Shown here in pieces: positions 46,170 through 55,628 of a stretch of DNA of 64,000 nt (position 1 is its first letter; every line of letters begins with the position of its first letter). The stretch covers positions 3,100,001-3,164,000 of the forward strand of contig OZ244148.1 in NCBI GenBank assembly GCA_965216255.1. The letters are read 5' to 3'. This stretch comes from G965216255 sp965216255 (GTDB lineage: Bacteria; Bacteroidota; Rhodothermia; Rhodothermales; Bin80). The notes beneath the pieces are model-generated. The model did no database searches and had not been told where the DNA came from. It saw only the letters and a program-made list of their open reading frames with translations. Position numbers and translations under genes: made by a program.

Positions 46170-47434
46170 ACATCCACGTCCAGTTCCTTGAGTGTACGGT
46201 ATAGAGTTCGTTCGCTGATGCCGAGAGCCTTGGCGGTTTCGCGCCTGTTGCCTTCGTAGACCCCAAGAGCTCTTGTAATTAGCTGGCGTTTGGCATCTTC
46301 AAGTGTCGGAAGAGTGGCTTGCTTGGTTTGCGTGGCCTTTTCGTCCTGAGGCAGCGTGTCGTCGGAGGAAGCTATTTCGTAGGTGGTATCCTCAATAAGC
46401 TGGGGACGCTCCTCCTTGGAGGGAAGCAACGGAATGTCTCCAAGCCGTTTCGCAGCACTATCGGTCCCATAGTCCTCTCGTATGGCGAGGTGTCGCAATA
46501 CCTGCGCCATGGAGGCAACCTCGGTCTTCAATTCCCTAAGGCCAATGCGCAGCTCTAGAAGAGCCCGGTAAATCAGCTCCCGTTCATGCAAGGCGCCCCG
46601 TTTGCCGTCTGGAGTCCATGCCACAGGCAGCATCGCGTTGTCAGAGCCCGTCGTAACGCCGCGCAGGAAAGGTTTGAGTGTCTCGGCACTGACGCTCGTA
46701 GACCGGTGCAGCACGACTACTTGCTCGGCGACATTGCGCAGTTCACGCACGTTGCCAGGCCATTGGTAATGGGTAAGAAGCTCCACCGCGTCGTCATCCA
46801 GTGTGCGCCGCGGAGTGCTGTATTTCTGAGAAAGGTCAAACAGGAACGACTTGAAGATCGGAAGAATGTCTTCCGTGCGTTCACGCAGAGGAGGAATTCG
46901 AATAATGACGGTGCTCAGACGATAGTACAAGTCCTCCCGAAAACGCCCAGCGTTGACTTCCTCGCCCAGATTCTTGTTTGTGGCAGCGATTATACGTACG
47001 TCGGTGTTGCGCAGCGTTGATGAGCCGACGCGGTTGAACGCACCCGTTTCCAGAACGCGCAGCAGACGTACCTGAGATGCGGACGGCATCTCGCCGATTT
47101 CGTCAAGGAATACAGATCCCCCGTCTGCGTCTTCAAAAAGCCCCGTGCGTCGCTCGGAAGCCCCTGTGTATGCACCCTTTTCCGCACCGAAGAGTTCGGA
47201 CTCTATGAGCCCTTCGGGGATGGCTCCGGTATTCACGATCTTAAGCGTGCGATGCCGCCGGGGGCTGATCTCGTGGATAGCGTGCGCTATCGGCTCCTTG
47301 CCGACACCGCTTTCACCCTCAATGAGTACCGTAATGTCAGTCCGCGCCACCTGACGCGCGCGGTCGATCACGTGCCGGATGGCAGAAGAGGTACCGATGA
47401 TGCCAAAGCGTTCCTGAACGGCTTGACGATCCAT
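46166..47434 (-). CDS. Sigma-54-dependent transcriptional activator without receiver domain
   Basis: 422 residues: an AAA+ domain from residue 11, then a Fis-type helix-turn-helix at the end (DAKRQLITRAL, RRETAKALGISERTLYRTLKEL). Walker A GESGVGKE (40-47), the sigma-54 contact loop GAYTGA (87-92, Tyr for the usual Phe), Walker B VFLDEIGE (108-115) and R-fingers follow. No N-terminal signal-sensing domain is present, so activity may be set by abundance or by a partner, as for PspF. Upstream of lptE with ATGA overlap and about 210 bases after miaB. Confidence 0.93.
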   Translation of the reverse strand: MDRQAVQERFGIIGTSSAIRHVIDRARQVARTDITVLIEGESGVGKEPIAHAIHEISPRRHRTLKIVNTGAIPEGLIESELFGAEKGAYTGASERRTGLFEDADGGSVFLDEIGEMPSASQVRLLRVLETGAFNRVGSSTLRNTDVRIIAATNKNLGEEVNAGRFREDLYYRLSTVIIRIPPLRERTEDILPIFKSFLFDLSQKYSTPRRTLDDDAVELLTHYQWPGNVRELRNVAEQVVVLHRSTSVSAETLKPFLRGVTTGSDNAMLPVAWTPDGKRGALHERELIYRALLELRIGLRELKTEVASMAQVLRHLAIREDYGTDSAAKRLGDIPLLPSKEERPQLIEDTTYEIASSDDTLPQDEKATQTKQATLPTLEDAKRQLITRALGVYEGNRRETAKALGISERTLYRTLKELDVDV

Positions 47435-47643
47435 TTGCCTAAGGTCCTGGAAGCTGCCTGGTGTGCCTCATCTAACGCTATTCTGAATCGTAAGTGCCTG
47501 TGCCTGCCTGTGCGCCGCTGACGCGGAGTTCATACGATACGGGCCCGTGCGACGGCACGGTTAGCGATCGGCGCACGCTCAGGACGCTGGGGGCTGGGCA
47601 CAGCGCCCACGGCCGTTTCGCAAGCGGTACGGACCCCTTATAG

Positions 47644-49074
47644 CTAGGCAGTTTGGGTGCAGCCGGTCGTACACTCCGGTTCAGCGACCGGTATTTCTGC
47701 GGCAACCAATCTACCCAGGAGCGTAGCAGATGTACAGTCGGAGATCCTGACGCTCACGTACTGACCGCCGGTGGTAGTGCGCCTCGGGAATACTACCATC
47801 TTATTGGTATCTGTTCGTCCGCAGTACCGCTCCGCACTGCGGCGGCTTGGTCCTTCAACCAAAACACTGTGCACGCGACCTATTTCTGCCCTGTTGCGTT
47901 CCAGGGAAATGCTATTCTGCAGGGTAATGATCTCGGTGAGACGACGCTTCTTGACCTCCGCCGGTACGTCGTCCCTGAATTTGCGGGCTGCATACGTGCC
48001 GGGGCGTTCTGAATACATGAACATGAACGCGTGGTCGTACCGGATTTCCGAAAGCAGCGCAAGCGTGTCTTGGTGCTCTGCCTCGGTTTCCCCGCAGAAT
48101 CCCGCAATTATGTCGGTAGAAAACGAAATCCCTGGGCAGAATGCGCGGGCCCGCGATATCAGCTTCTTGTAGGTCTCTACCGTATAGCCTCTGCGCATCC
48201 GTGCCAGCACAGCGGAATTGCCGTGCTGGACGGGGAGGTGGATAAAGTTGCAGATGTTTGGGCGGTCGTGGTGGACACGGAGCAGTTTCTCGGAGCAGTC
48301 CTTCGGGTGACTGGTCGAATAACGTATGCGGAGGGTATCGGACAGGAGACTGATTTGGTGCAACAGGTCGGCAAAGTCCACGGCACCGTCGCGGTAGGAA
48401 TTGACATTCTGGCCCAGAACGGTGATTTCACGGTAGCCGTGGCTTAGGAGATCCTCGCATTCGCGGAGAATGGACGCTGCCGGGCGGCTTCGTTCTCGTC
48501 CGCGCGTAAAAGGCACGACGCAAAACGCACACATGTTGTCACAGCCCCGCATAATCGAAACGAATGCGGATACGCTGTTTGAGGCATAACGCACGGGCGC
48601 AACGTCGGCATATGTCTCTTCTCGGGACAGCTGCACGTTTACGGCAGCCTGCCCCGTATTGATAGTCTCTTGTAAGAGTCGCGGCAGGTCGCGGTAGGCA
48701 TCCGGCCCAGCAACGATATCGACGAGACGCTCCTCTTCCAGAAGTTTATGTCGCAGGCGCTCTGCCATGCATCCCAAAACGCCAATCTTGAGGTGCCCCC
48801 TGCGCCGGCGTTTTTGAGCCCGGAAGTGATCTAGCCGGCGACGCACCCTCTGCTCCGCATTCTCGCGTATAGCACACGTATTGATGAGTACTATGTCGGC
48901 GGACTCTGCGTCTCTTGTGAAACCAAAGCCATTCTGGCGCAGCACAGAAGCTATTATTTCGGAATCTGACACATTCATCTGGCATCCATAAGTCTCCAGA
49001 TAAACGCGCCGCTGCCCCGGTGCCTCCTCAGGTAGGGTGCGAGGTGCTTGCAGAATGGGGATGTCGTCTAGCAC
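47644..49074 (-). CDS. miaB: tRNA-2-methylthio-N6-isopentenyladenosine synthase (MiaB)
   Basis: 476 residues, radical-SAM methylthiotransferase acting on A37 of tRNAs reading UNN codons. UPF0004 cluster cysteines: ETYGCQMNV, INTCAIREN and VLGCMAERL. Radical-SAM motif GCDNMCAFCVVPFTRGRE with CxxxCxxC, then the conserved GQNVNSY and a C-terminal TRAM-like domain. Length is right. Divergent from a small secreted-protein gene. Confidence 0.95.
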   Translation of the reverse strand: MLDDIPILQAPRTLPEEAPGQRRVYLETYGCQMNVSDSEIIASVLRQNGFGFTRDAESADIVLINTCAIRENAEQRVRRRLDHFRAQKRRRRGHLKIGVLGCMAERLRHKLLEEERLVDIVAGPDAYRDLPRLLQETINTGQAAVNVQLSREETYADVAPVRYASNSVSAFVSIMRGCDNMCAFCVVPFTRGRERSRPAASILRECEDLLSHGYREITVLGQNVNSYRDGAVDFADLLHQISLLSDTLRIRYSTSHPKDCSEKLLRVHHDRPNICNFIHLPVQHGNSAVLARMRRGYTVETYKKLISRARAFCPGISFSTDIIAGFCGETEAEHQDTLALLSEIRYDHAFMFMYSERPGTYAARKFRDDVPAEVKKRRLTEIITLQNSISLERNRAEIGRVHSVLVEGPSRRSAERYCGRTDTNKMVVFPRRTTTGGQYVSVRISDCTSATLLGRLVAAEIPVAEPECTTGCTQTA

Positions 49075-49232
49075 AGTGTCGAATATAAGTTACGCCAGCA
49101 CTTGATTGCTGAGAACGCCCTTCGTCGCTTCCAGGTTCGCGGCTCAGCTGCCCCGAGTTCCTGCGGCACGTATGGAATCCTTTTCGTTATCTTAGTGCCA
49201 GCGACCCGTACACCGAAATGCTGGAGGACCGT

Positions 49233-49907
49233 ATGCCGCGCATTCTTGCCATACTCTTGCTGTTCACGCCTGTGCTTGCACTCTACGCGCAGCCTGTTGC
49301 GAATCATCCCGAAGACGAAAACCTTGCCACGCCTGGCGACTGGGTAGTTCGCACGGACAAGGCAATGGAGGACGTCGTCATAGGAGCGGACAAGGAAATG
49401 GCGGACATCTGGTTCGTAAACATGACGCCCGGATGGCGCATCACAACGGGACCCGCCGCCATTCTCTATCATCCTGGCACACAGGGAAGCGGGACGTATC
49501 GGCTGGAAGCCACCATAAACCTGTTCGATCCCGGAGACCGGCAAGAGGCATTCGGTGTCTTTTTCGGGGGTAGCAATCTGGATGGTGACGAAATCCAGTA
49601 TGATTACTTCTTGCTCCGCAATTCCGGAGAATTCTTAGTCAAGAACCGCACGGGCGCGGAAACCAGCGTAATCCTGGAGTGGACGGCAAACGAGCACGTA
49701 GTCACGTTCGGACCGGATTCGGAAGGCGCCGTGCAGAACATCCTCGCCGTAGAGGTTGGAGCGGAGGATGTTGGTTTCTTCGTCAACGGGAATCGAGTGG
49801 CGCTTCTTGAGCGTTCCGCCTTCCAAGTCGATGGCGTAGCCGGTCTTCGGATCAATCACGCTCTTAACGTGCACGTGGAGTCGTTATCGGTAGAGGAGAT
49901 GCAGTAG
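49233..49907 (+). CDS. Exported concanavalin-like beta-sandwich protein
   Basis: 224 residues. Signal peptide (PRILAILLLFTPVLALYAQ) then a beta-rich domain with GSGTYRLEATINLFDPGDRQEAFGVFFGG (near residue 90) and LAVEVGAEDVGFFVNGNRV, resembling the lectin-like fold of the DUF1080/3-keto-disaccharide hydrolase group; catalytic residues are not identifiable. The ATG at 49233 is preferred over one five codons upstream. Its 3' end overlaps the 3' end of ribE by 44 bases on the opposite strand. Confidence 0.7.
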   Translation: MPRILAILLLFTPVLALYAQPVANHPEDENLATPGDWVVRTDKAMEDVVIGADKEMADIWFVNMTPGWRITTGPAAILYHPGTQGSGTYRLEATINLFDPGDRQEAFGVFFGGSNLDGDEIQYDYFLLRNSGEFLVKNRTGAETSVILEWTANEHVVTFGPDSEGAVQNILAVEVGAEDVGFFVNGNRVALLERSAFQVDGVAGLRINHALNVHVESLSVEEMQ

Positions 49908-50523
49908 CCGCATTCCTTTGTGCAAGTTGGCTGGCTACGTATTTTCCCAGCATATCAAATTCTACGTTTACACGGCTACCTGCGCACCAGGTCGAGCAGG
50001 CCGTGTGGTCGAACGTGTGCGGTATGATAGAGACCGTGATGCGAACGCCGTCGATGTGGGCTACGGTGAGGCTGATTCCGTCTAGGGCTATGGATCCGAC
50101 GGGAATAACGTACCGCAGGTGCTCTGCCCCCAGTTCCACGGTGTAGAGCCGCGCAGTCCGCTCCTTACAAACTTGCGTGATGAGTGCGGTCGCGTCGATG
50201 TGGCCCTGGACGAGATGCCCGTCCAATCGGTCCTGCAGCAGCATGGCCCGCTCCAGGTTTACGGGCAGTCCACTAAATAGCGACCCGAGCGTAGTCTTGC
50301 GAAGCGTTTCTTCTACCGCGACCACCACGAAGGTATCGTGACTGGTTTCTATTACGGTCTGGCAGACCCCGTTTATGGCAATACTTCGGCCGATAGCCAA
50401 GTGGCTGGAAACGGCAGCCCGGATGCGCAGCCTCTTTCCGCCACCATCAGGCATTGCCTCTTCTAGGCGCCCCACTTCTTCGATGATTCCCGTAAACAAC
50501 TGTTCGCTGGATAGGATTGGCAA
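49864..50523 (-). CDS. ribE: Riboflavin synthase alpha chain
   Basis: About 219 residues, two lumazine-binding repeats. The family N-terminus M-F-T-G-I-I-E-E-V-G is matched from codon 9 (L-F-T-G-I-I-E-E-V-G), which is a TTG at 50499; the frame extends to another TTG at 50523, and no ATG fits, so the true start is one of the two. Repeat 2 begins with HLVQGHIDATALI and DGISLTV is present. Catalyses dismutation of 6,7-dimethyl-8-ribityllumazine to riboflavin. Directly downstream of ribD by about 10 bases. Confidence 0.93.
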   Translation of the reverse strand: MPILSSEQLFTGIIEEVGRLEEAMPDGGGKRLRIRAAVSSHLAIGRSIAINGVCQTVIETSHDTFVVVAVEETLRKTTLGSLFSGLPVNLERAMLLQDRLDGHLVQGHIDATALITQVCKERTARLYTVELGAEHLRYVIPVGSIALDGISLTVAHIDGVRITVSIIPHTFDHTACSTWCAGSRVNVEFDMLGKYVASQLAQRNAATASPLPITTPRAR

Positions 50524-50532
50524 CCTGCAAGT

Positions 50533-51648
50533 CTATACCGCACGCCGGAAGCCGATGAACAGGCAATCTTGCCCAACGGGCTCCCACCGATGTTCGACGA
50601 AAGTTGTGGCGCCCGCCAGTGTGGTTAGACCCAAGTCCATGACGCACGGTGCACCTGATCCCAGTACTAGGGGAGCCGTGAAAATGCATAGGCGGTCTAC
50701 GAGGTCGGCCCGCAGGAGCGCCGTGGCCAGGCCGGGGCCAGCCTCGATGAAGAGGGACTGCAGGCGATCCTGCGTGCCCAGTCGTGCCAGAAGAGCCGCG
50801 AGGTCCAGGTGCCCATTTCGCTCTTCCACCTGCAATACGCGCCCGCCTACGCTCGAAAAGGTCTCTGCATACGGCGGGTTCACTCCTTTGCCCACGACAG
50901 CAGTAGTGGTGTGCGCGTTCGTATCCGTAAAGAGTCTTAACCCTGGGGGTAGCGCCCCAGCTCTGTCCAGCACGAAACGCTGCGGATTCTTGCCCGAAAC
51001 GTGACGGACGGTTAGAGACGGGTTATCCCGCCTTGCCGTGCCCGCACCTACAAGCACGCCACTACTTTGGGCACGCCACTTGTGGACCCGGCGGCGTGCT
51101 TCTATCCCCGTTATCCATCTGGATGTGCCGTCCGATGCCGCCACGCGGCTATCCAATGTCTGGGCTACCTTGAGCGTAACCAAGGGCGTACCCGTGCCAA
51201 GTTGATGGAAGAAAGCTTCATTCAGGCGCCTACACTGCCTTCCAAGCACGTTGACTGTGACGGCAACGCCGTTTTCGCGGAGACGGTCGATGCCGCCTGC
51301 GGCCTTGGGGTTGGGGTCGCATGTGCCCGCAACCACGCGGGGAATACACTTTTGCAGGATAAGGTCAACGCAGGGTGGCGTCCTGCCCTGGTGGTTGCAC
51401 GGTTCCAGGTTTATGTAGAGCGTAGCTCGCTTTAGTGCCTCGCTCCCATGATGTCTTTCGGCGTGGGAAATTGCATTCACTTCAGCATGCGGGCCACCAT
51501 TAAATTCGTGGCAGCCTTCGCCGAGTAGGGCTCCGTCGGGGTCTACAAGTACCGCGCCTACCATGGGGTTGGGATGAACCTCACCCAACCCGCCTGTGGC
51601 GAGAGAAAGACAATGCTGCATCCATCTTGATTCGCGCGTCTCTAGCAC
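50533..51648 (-). CDS. ribD: Bifunctional deaminase/reductase RibD
   Basis: About 371 residues. The N-terminal cytidine-deaminase-like domain has HPNPMVGAVLVD, GPHAEVNAI (zinc His and catalytic Glu) and LEPCNHQGRTPPC (two zinc Cys). The C-terminal RibD reductase domain shows TLKVAQTLDSRVA, VGAGTARRDNPSLTVR and FIEAGPGLATALL. Two steps of riboflavin synthesis. Start ambiguous: the GTG at 51648 (M-L-E-T-R-E-S-R-W-M) gives the family N-terminus; an open frame continues to 51729. Upstream I see no convincing FMN riboswitch. Confidence 0.92.
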   Translation of the reverse strand: MLETRESRWMQHCLSLATGGLGEVHPNPMVGAVLVDPDGALLGEGCHEFNGGPHAEVNAISHAERHHGSEALKRATLYINLEPCNHQGRTPPCVDLILQKCIPRVVAGTCDPNPKAAGGIDRLRENGVAVTVNVLGRQCRRLNEAFFHQLGTGTPLVTLKVAQTLDSRVAASDGTSRWITGIEARRRVHKWRAQSSGVLVGAGTARRDNPSLTVRHVSGKNPQRFVLDRAGALPPGLRLFTDTNAHTTTAVVGKGVNPPYAETFSSVGGRVLQVEERNGHLDLAALLARLGTQDRLQSLFIEAGPGLATALLRADLVDRLCIFTAPLVLGSGAPCVMDLGLTTLAGATTFVEHRWEPVGQDCLFIGFRRAV

Positions 51649-51729
51649 CCTTGAGATTAGATCACGCCTAATTCGGGAAAAGCTCACCCGGAGATAAAAA
51701 CCAGTTGCCAGCCATTCCGTTTCCCGCAC

Positions 51730-52421
51730 CCGCGTAGACGCAGCGGCCGGTCAGGTGCTTATGCCGTCTAACGAGGCTATAGTGTGAAGTGCAGGAGTTC
51801 GACCGTCTCCGGCCGGTACTCACGCCTTCTTATGTGGTCGGTCTCTGCAATCCACCCAACTTTTGGCACGCAAACCCTGCCGGAACATAAGCTAAGCCCG
51901 TTCCTCGCGGGCCGTTCTTGCAAATCCCTCAAGAGATGCTTCGCTTCTCATCTGAACTGAAAGCCCTCTTGCCTATCCTTGGATATTCAGTGATAGGCGT
52001 TATATTCGAACCCGCAGGTCCGCAACGAAGTGAACATGGCAGTTGGCAAGAATCAGCGACACCACTGCCCCTTGGGGCGTACCTCGTTCGCTATTGTGCC
52101 TAAACTGTTTTCCCTGTACTATTGCGTGTGGCCGTAGAATGATCGAGTGTAACACGCGCATTGCACCGACTCAATGCTCCAGCATGTCTATCATCCACGC
52201 TTGGTCCACCTTGTGGACGCACTGGCGTACGGCAGTGTACACCATGAAGCATCCATCTGGACGCTCTTCGTCGCTGGCCTGAGCATCTGATGTATTAACT
52301 TTGCTGTGCGATATTGCGTACGGGGCAAAACGCAGGTGACTTAACTACACTTGGTGGCATCCCGCGACGAATTGGAGATCTTTTCTCGCGGAGGTAGCAG
52401 CACTATTGGCGGTAGTATCCG
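51730..52421. other. Intergenic desert upstream of ribD
   Basis: About 690 bases with only short, family-less frames. I looked for an FMN riboswitch on the minus strand; pieces such as gcccgcgagg occur, but the ordered conserved elements are not there. Nothing else recognised. Confidence 0.45.
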
Positions 52422-53579
52422 TTACCACTGGATTGATTCTGAAGTGTAGACATGGTCGGGCATCTTGTAACTCATTCCATCATCGTCGTATACCGAAATC
52501 TGGAGTAGTTGAGAGAAGTTGCCAAGTCTGTGCAATTGTTTGTTCGAGAGGGATCGCCGGAAGCGCTGTTTCATCCGGTAAGCCCACAGTGGATCAATAA
52601 TCTCGAAGGTCTTCGGAAACTGAAAATCGTCGGCAAGTGAGTTACCTAAAAGGGCTCGCGATAGGCGGTAGGCCAGTCGTGTCAGTTTCTTCTTCAGAGC
52701 CGGATCCGCTATTCCAGCTACCGCGGGAATGGCAGTTATCAATAAATTTGCTACGCTTATCGAGTCTTCGTCCGGCGGTGGCTCGCACATAAAGCCAATG
52801 TTGTACATACTCGCAGCTTCTTTTGGGGTAGTATAGAGGATGGTCTCAGGAATTCCCATAAGATAGCCGGTGTAGCGCCAAACCTGAATTATACTTTCCT
52901 GCTCTTCCTTGCTGAGCTTCGCACCCACCAGCAATGAGTAATCCACCAAGCGCTTGGAGAAAATGGAGATGGCATAGCCAAGGTGTGCCGCACTTACCGG
53001 CGTGCCCCATGCCTCATGATTCCAGTCAGGAGACTTCGCCAGCAGGCTCCTGATTCGAGTGTGAACGAAGCGAATCCTTGTGGAAAGCTTCCATCCGTCA
53101 CCATGCCTTTGCAGGCCGCCGGGGAAAAAGATATCCACTATATGGCGGTTATTCTGTTGGAGGCGCCTCTTAGTCGCCGCTACCCGCCCGGTAATATTGA
53201 ATGACTTGGCAATAAGCGTTGAGAAGCCTTCCACTAGCACTCCCGTGACGAATGCCACGAGCATGAGGTTCGCATTCGCGTAGAAGGCATGAATTCCAGG
53301 ACGAAAATCGTCAAAATCAAGCCATGAAGGTTCTTCGAGGCTATCGAAGAAATCGCGCAAGGCCTGCGGTGCCTTACGCAGGCCTTCAGTGTTGTCCTCA
53401 ATGCCAGCAGCGATGAATTGGTGCAGTTCGTGAGGATGCAGCGAGGACAGCTCCGCCATTACAGGATCTAACTCAGGGTCGCCGACAGTGGTATGTCTAA
53501 CGTAGTTGTCGGCTAATGATTGGTTGCGGAGACGAGCCTTCGAGTATCCGTCAGTGTATGCCGATGGCACTTGATTCAT
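52422..53579 (-). CDS. DUF2236 (MpaB/latex-clearing-protein-type) oxygenase-like protein
   Basis: 385 residues, mostly helical, no signal peptide. NANLMLVAFVTGVLVEGFSTLIAKSF (residues about 101-126), TRIRFVHTRIRSLL and the WNHEAWGTPVSAAHLGYAISIFSKRLVD block match the DUF2236 family, in which similar histidines bind haem b in rubber oxygenase Lcp. The H-x-R and H-x-x-x-G context is present here (RFVHTRIR; SAAHLG), so haem binding is plausible. Codon composition is AT-richer than the neighbours, and the gene faces the IS graveyard, suggesting acquisition. An 81-codon frame of unknown meaning overlaps its start by four bases. Confidence 0.82.
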   Translation of the reverse strand: MNQVPSAYTDGYSKARLRNQSLADNYVRHTTVGDPELDPVMAELSSLHPHELHQFIAAGIEDNTEGLRKAPQALRDFFDSLEEPSWLDFDDFRPGIHAFYANANLMLVAFVTGVLVEGFSTLIAKSFNITGRVAATKRRLQQNNRHIVDIFFPGGLQRHGDGWKLSTRIRFVHTRIRSLLAKSPDWNHEAWGTPVSAAHLGYAISIFSKRLVDYSLLVGAKLSKEEQESIIQVWRYTGYLMGIPETILYTTPKEAASMYNIGFMCEPPPDEDSISVANLLITAIPAVAGIADPALKKKLTRLAYRLSRALLGNSLADDFQFPKTFEIIDPLWAYRMKQRFRRSLSNKQLHRLGNFSQLLQISVYDDDGMSYKMPDHVYTSESIQW

Positions 53580-53972
53580 GATTCACCTTGAATGACCAAA
53601 GCGTATCCAGAAGGAACGTACACAGCATGACCTCGCCAACCAATTGGATTTGGGGCCAATATGCTCCGCTCTGTTTGAGCTAGTGATTGACCGAAGAGCC
53701 TCTTGCAAAAACCCACCAGACAAGCGGTTTGCCCCTTTGCAGGCGGGGGAGATAGGGGACTGGCGCCTCCGATTTCGGTATCTTCAGAGCTGTCACAAAT
53801 CTCTAAGCCCACATTATTCATGACCGGTCCGGCTTGTGCCTAACGAGAATGTTCCTGGTGCATCTACGTGTACCCAACAAAGATAAGACACTTTTCCCGA
53901 CGAAATTGGTGCATTCCGAAGGTGCCCGGCAGGGTCTCACTAATGTAAGGGCGAAAATTCTGCGGCTGAGCC
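53580..53972. other. Stretch with two short overlapping minus-strand frames
   Basis: About 390 bases between the DUF2236 gene and the IS1380 remnant. Two frames on the minus strand (53818-54045, 75 codons; 53576-53821, 81 codons) are chained to each other and to the DUF2236 start by ATGA-type overlaps, which would fit translational coupling. Neither product resembles a known family and no ribosome-binding site stands out, so they may be chance frames. Confidence 0.35.
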
Positions 53973-55313
53973 TCACGGGGGCTTGACTTGGGTCCCAATC
54001 GGCGTGCAGTTGCAGCAGGGTGGCCGGATTTTCAAGGCCAAGCACCTGGTATGGGCATGGGTGTCACGCATATCCTGAGTCCGCCGTCCCGGCGTTGCGC
54101 CCGCTCCTTTGCGCGAGCAGCGTAAATCGGATTCCTTCCACAGTGGCAGGGAATTGTCCTCCACTGAAGCTGGCGATAATGCTTCCAAAAACACTCCCAA
54201 TTCGCAAGGGCACGGACAGCTACCTGGATAACAATGTTGCGTGGATGCTGCTCGATGCGTGCTCCTGCTTTCAGGATATGCCGCCGGAAGCTCGACAGGT
54301 GCATGCGGGGACCCTCCGGCTGCTGCATGGGCAGCGCCCCACATGCAGCAACTGATATAACTGCAGTATGGCCCAGGGGCACGAGCCTTGCCTTCTTGCA
54401 GCTTTGCGGCGTGCCGCCGCAATACACGCCGGTTGTGGTAGTGCGTGTTAGGACGCGGAGAAGAGGACAGGGCCAGTGTACAGGCAGCTTTGCGCGCGCG
54501 CTGGTGCTTTTCTGCCTTGCCTCTCTTTTGGTAGAGCTTCACAAGGCTCTCTGCAGGAGGGGCCTTTTTGTGCTGATCCGTATGCAGAAAGAAATGCCGG
54601 GCAAACCGTCCGCCCGGTGTGGCTCCACCACGACGCTGCGCCGTAGAACTGGTTCGTGATACTGCCGCTGTTCCTGTTGGACGCGCGCCCGGTGTGGATC
54701 CGCCAGCCTGCTCAGGGCGGTGTTTTCTCTGAGGCCCATGACGTAGCCGCCGCAATCCAGCTTATCGCAGAGCTCCCCACTAACAAAGCCCGCACCCAAC
54801 AAGGAGGCGGTCGGCCATATGGCGGCCCACCTGCAGCGCTACGCGCCGGACATACTCGTAACAATCCCGGACCACACTCTGGGTGCCGCTGCGCAACACG
54901 GCCTCCAACATGGCACCACCTTCCGCACAGCTGGCAATCAGAGGCATGAAAATGGTGCGCTTGCAATGTCCATGGAAGGCACTGCCCTGCTGCCGGCCGT
55001 GGGCATCAATCACCAGGCCGTCTATGCCGCCCACAACCACGTCATATCGCTTGCTACCGGCAGTTTGAGGGACATGCTCCACAGCGAAGGTAGTCGCATG
55101 CTGGCGCAGGCGCGCAATATTGCGTCCCCGCGCCAGCATGCGCACCAGACGCGAGATGCCGGGCTGCGGGGACAAAGGCTTACTGTCTTTCAGGGCGTTA
55201 ATGCCTCTTCTCGAAGAGGCGGCCACGCGCATGAGGGGATCATGCCGCAAGCGGTCGGCATCCCTTCGGCGCGGCCAGCCCTGCAGAAAGAGCAGCAAGA
55301 ACTGCCGCAGCAA
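53973..55313 (-). pseudogene. IS1380-family transposase, heavily degraded
   Basis: Minus-strand pieces in different frames give a diverged IS1380-type DDE transposase: PQPGISRLVRM, GGIDGLVIDAHGRQQGSAFHGHCKR (the D-x-D-D block, near 55010-55100), VSGELCDKLD and YVMGLRENTAL (54690-54790), and LVKLYQKRGKAEKH (family FYxxRGxAEQxIK, near 54530). Several frameshifts and stops separate them, so no product can be made. The element ends were not located. A perfect 13-base inverted repeat lies inside (see that entry). Confidence 0.7.
55095..55142. repeat. Perfect 13-bp inverted repeat around a 12-bp palindrome
   Basis: Arms cgcatgctggcgc (55095-55107) and gcgccagcatgcg (55130-55142) are exact complements; the 22-base loop contains the self-complementary cgcaatattgcg (55113-55124). 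It lies within the degraded IS1380 coding region. No T-tract follows, so it does not look like a terminator. Confidence 0.7.
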
Positions 55314-55628
55314 TTCTTCAGGCGGTGGGGTGGTCGCGCCGGATCCCGGAAATCGAACAGCAAAGGCGTTCTATGAATCCGGTGCGGGCAAACTGTGTTC
55401 GCACCAGATGGCGGCTGCGTCCGAAGACAGGTTTTCCGTGTGGGATCCGCTAACTTTTACCGATCTATGGAAGGCACACGAGAACAATATGCCGGAGGAG
55501 ATGGTCTGCTCCGCATTCACCTTGCTGTGCATCGGGATACAAAAAATAGAATGCTTGGGCGCGGCATTGTATCTGTGGCAATACCATGGTAGTCAGATAC
55601 CTGCGAACGATTCGTGAAGCCGCTGCTA

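Noticed and set aside
51730..51960. FMN riboswitch upstream of ribD
   Set aside because: Only isolated similar stretches such as gcccgcgagg are found on the minus strand; the ordered conserved boxes of an RFN element are absent.
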